From Nissolia schottii (lineage: Eukaryota > Streptophyta > Magnoliopsida > Fabales > Fabaceae), in contig QANU01015964.1 of the NCBI GenBank assembly GCA_003254905.1, positions 1,355,711 to 1,419,710 on the forward strand: a stretch of 64,000 bases of DNA, read 5' to 3'. Positions 62,078 through 64,000 of this stretch are shown piece after piece. The position numbers and the translations under genes are program-made. Within the stretch, counting starts at the first letter, position 1, and every line of letters starts with the position of its first letter. A model generated the notes under the pieces. That model worked only from the letters and a program-made list of their open reading frames with translations. It searched no databases and was not told the origin of the DNA.

Positions 62078-62658
62078 AAAACTTTTTTCCCCCTATTATG
62101 CATTCATCAAAAATATATGTAAAAAAGTGCTACGTCATCTTTGACAATTATATAAAGTTTTTTATTTTATTTTAAATGACATGAAACTTTCTTGCATTTC
62201 TGTTAGATGATTCTATAATTTTTTTACACTATTATATATAAAAATTAATTTTGATTCTTTATAATGTAAAAATAATTTACACATATATTCAATCATGTTT
62301 TGTTACATCTAACGTTTTAAGTGTTTTAATTTTTGCATTCACTATCCTAAAATTCTCAAAGAGATGTATATGATTAAATGACAAATCTAATCTTTTTTAC
62401 ATTAAGAATGTATCAAAATCATATGGTATTATAAAACAAAATACCGAGTATTTTCTTCTCTTTTTCATTACTCCCACCAAAGTTATATTTATGCTCATGC
62501 AATACATTATAAAATAACGAATTTATAACTAACTATATTAATACTAACAACTTTCATTTTCCTTGCACACACTTCCCTCACATACACAAGGATAGGGATA
62601 TTCATATTCAGCAATTCCTTCCTCCACTAAACCTCAACGAAGAAGTCAATGTATTGGG

Positions 62659-62844
62659 CAAATGATTAAATTCTCGAGTTAACTCATAAATTTTTTTAAG
62701 TTAATAATTTTAATGCACACACACAATGAGTTAATGTTTTTATTAATAAACTCTCATGAGTTTAAGTAAACTCTTAACAAAATTAATACACTCTCGAGTT
62801 TACTGTTCATGAATTTCCTTAAACTTTTGAGCATGACAACCTTG
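62659..62844. mobile_element. Degenerate relative of the 28993-29881 hAT element
   Basis: The left end has GAGTTAACTCATAAA, where the hAT element has TTGTTAACTCGTAAA. The right end (CTTAAAC...GAGCATGACAACCTTG) aligns with the hAT right end (CTTAAAC...GAGTTTGATAACCATG) at about 20 of 27 positions. TAAACTC motifs recur inside. It is much shorter (about 186 bp) and lacks a clear 8-bp duplication. An old internally deleted copy is the likely explanation. Confidence 0.4.
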
Positions 62845-64000
62845 ATGTTTAGGGATTGAATTAATTTTGTAGATTGAATGGCTGATTTTTCACATTATTG
62901 AATGAGTAATTGTTATGCATTAATTGATAGTATAATTGTTATCTAATCAAATTTTGCTACATAAACAAAAATATTTGACCCTCTTATCTATTATTTAAAA
63001 AGTCATGGTTATAGAATGATCTAATTAAATGACAGTATAAAATTTTAAAATATCATAGCGTAACAATTAAACTCTTATAATATATTACTAAATTAATTTA
63101 TGAACTTCATAAATCTTAGAATGTATAGGATAAACAAGTTTAATTAATCTCTTCGTACAATATCTAAATTTTCATCCCAAGCACTTAGTGGCGAAAAATT
63201 TAAAGAAGACACAAACACACGACTAAGTGGGGGAAAAAATTTTAAATGTGAATGCACTGAATATTGTCATCGAATCACATACTGACATATGATTAATAAA
63301 CATTGTTGACTATCACTCACACTACTTAAAAGGTGATCTAAATAAAAATAATAAGTACATCAAAATTAAAATTAAAAAAAAAGAAAAAGAAAAAAACAAA
63401 TTGAAATTAGGAGTTGGACGTATGTTGGCCGAGTGGGCTGCAAGAAAATCAAGACTTTAGAGTTTGCGTATGTAATTTGTGAATCGTGTGAAACATTGCT
63501 ACGAGGCCTATACTAGTATAGTAGATGGACATATGACGGCGAATTTCGATGCCTGGTATGTTGATTTTTTCTCGCAGACAAATTGAATAGAGAAAGACAT
63601 GAAATTGAATTGAGCTACCCAGCCTTTTTAATCATTCAGCGAGCCTAAGAAAGAAAGGGTGTGAATGTGTGTTCTTCCTCTGCTTACTTTAATCATGGAA
63701 ATTGAGTATATTTAGTTCCATATATATATTTCGTACAGTGTCATCGCTGCAAAATAGAAAATTTCGGCTTCAGAAGAAGAATGCGTAAAGAACCGGGATT
63801 GCTTTAATTTGCCGTTTCACAGTATTTGTATTAATTAAAAAGGGAAACTGCTTGTGAATATTCACTTCACTGCCTTCATCAAAAAAGCAGAAATCATTTC
63901 TCACTTCTTTCTCTCTTTATATTTAGCCACCCAGGCCTGGTCTTCCCTAAAAAAGTAGATTACACATGTCCCACACAAGTTAACAGCTTTCACACGATTG
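62845..64000. other. AT-rich terminal region of the window
   Basis: No gene is supported. From about 63420 the composition becomes less AT-rich, with leader-like or promoter-like CT-rich sequence at 63895-63940. A gene beginning beyond 64000 is possible. A TGGCCGAGTGG A-box-like motif near 63437 has no matching tRNA body. Confidence 0.4.

Noticed and set aside
63430..63500. tRNA-like A-box (TGGCCGAGTGG)
   Set aside because: No cloverleaf or B-box can be completed downstream.

Overview
The window is plant nuclear DNA, most likely from a legume and probably soybean or a close relative. This is inferred from intron-containing genes with plant-only families (AHL, LSD1-type zinc finger, SAUR-like), AT-rich intergenic DNA full of small inverted-repeat transposons, and protein sequences that read like legume orthologs I remember. 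No search was run. There are three sizeable assembly gaps (1655-1739, 17653-17804, 38529-39486) and a few single or short N positions.

Layout. (1) 0.7-2.4 kb, + strand: a five-exon LOL1-type gene with three LSD1 zinc fingers. (2) 5.3-7.0 kb, - strand: a two-exon gene for a conserved-looking 154-residue protein I cannot name. (3) 7.8-12.2 kb, - strand: a complete 12-exon gene for the medium (mu) subunit of the AP-2 clathrin adaptor, 438 residues. (4) 12.3-17.8 kb: repeat-filled intergenic DNA with a short interstitial telomeric array and a terminal-inverted-repeat transposon split by a 1.8-kb solo LTR. (5) 17.9-22.1 kb, + strand: a five-exon two-AT-hook AHL gene resembling AHL8. (6) 25.4-25.9 kb, + strand: an intronless SAUR-like gene. 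(7) 26-34 kb: gene-poor DNA with an 889-bp hAT-type element bounded by an 8-bp target duplication. (8) 34.3-34.6 kb, - strand: a broken copy of the first exon of a chloroplast ribosomal-associated RNA-binding protein (PSRP2 type). (9) 36.2-37.0 kb, - strand: an intronless one-AT-hook AHL gene resembling AHL23. (10) 37-58 kb: a 21-kb gene desert with MITEs, microsatellites, a strong TATA-box promoter signature near 44.57 kb without a coding gene, and a perfect overlapping G-box palindrome. (11) 58.4-59.3 kb, + strand: an intronless SUPERMAN-type C2H2 zinc finger gene with a C-terminal EAR repressor motif. (12) 59.3-64 kb: repeats only.

Functionally the window is a string of developmental and stress regulators (LOL1, two AHLs, SAUR-like, C2H2-EAR) around one housekeeping endocytosis gene. 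From memory, AP2M and AHL8 are immediate neighbours in Arabidopsis (At5g46630/At5g46640), and an AHL23-C2H2 pair also sits together (At4g17800/At4g17810). If so, this window preserves two old gene pairs whose spacers have been expanded by transposons. I saw no bacterial-style system, CRISPR array, rRNA or convincing tRNA. The most informative structures are the nested transposons, one of which carries its own empty-site control.
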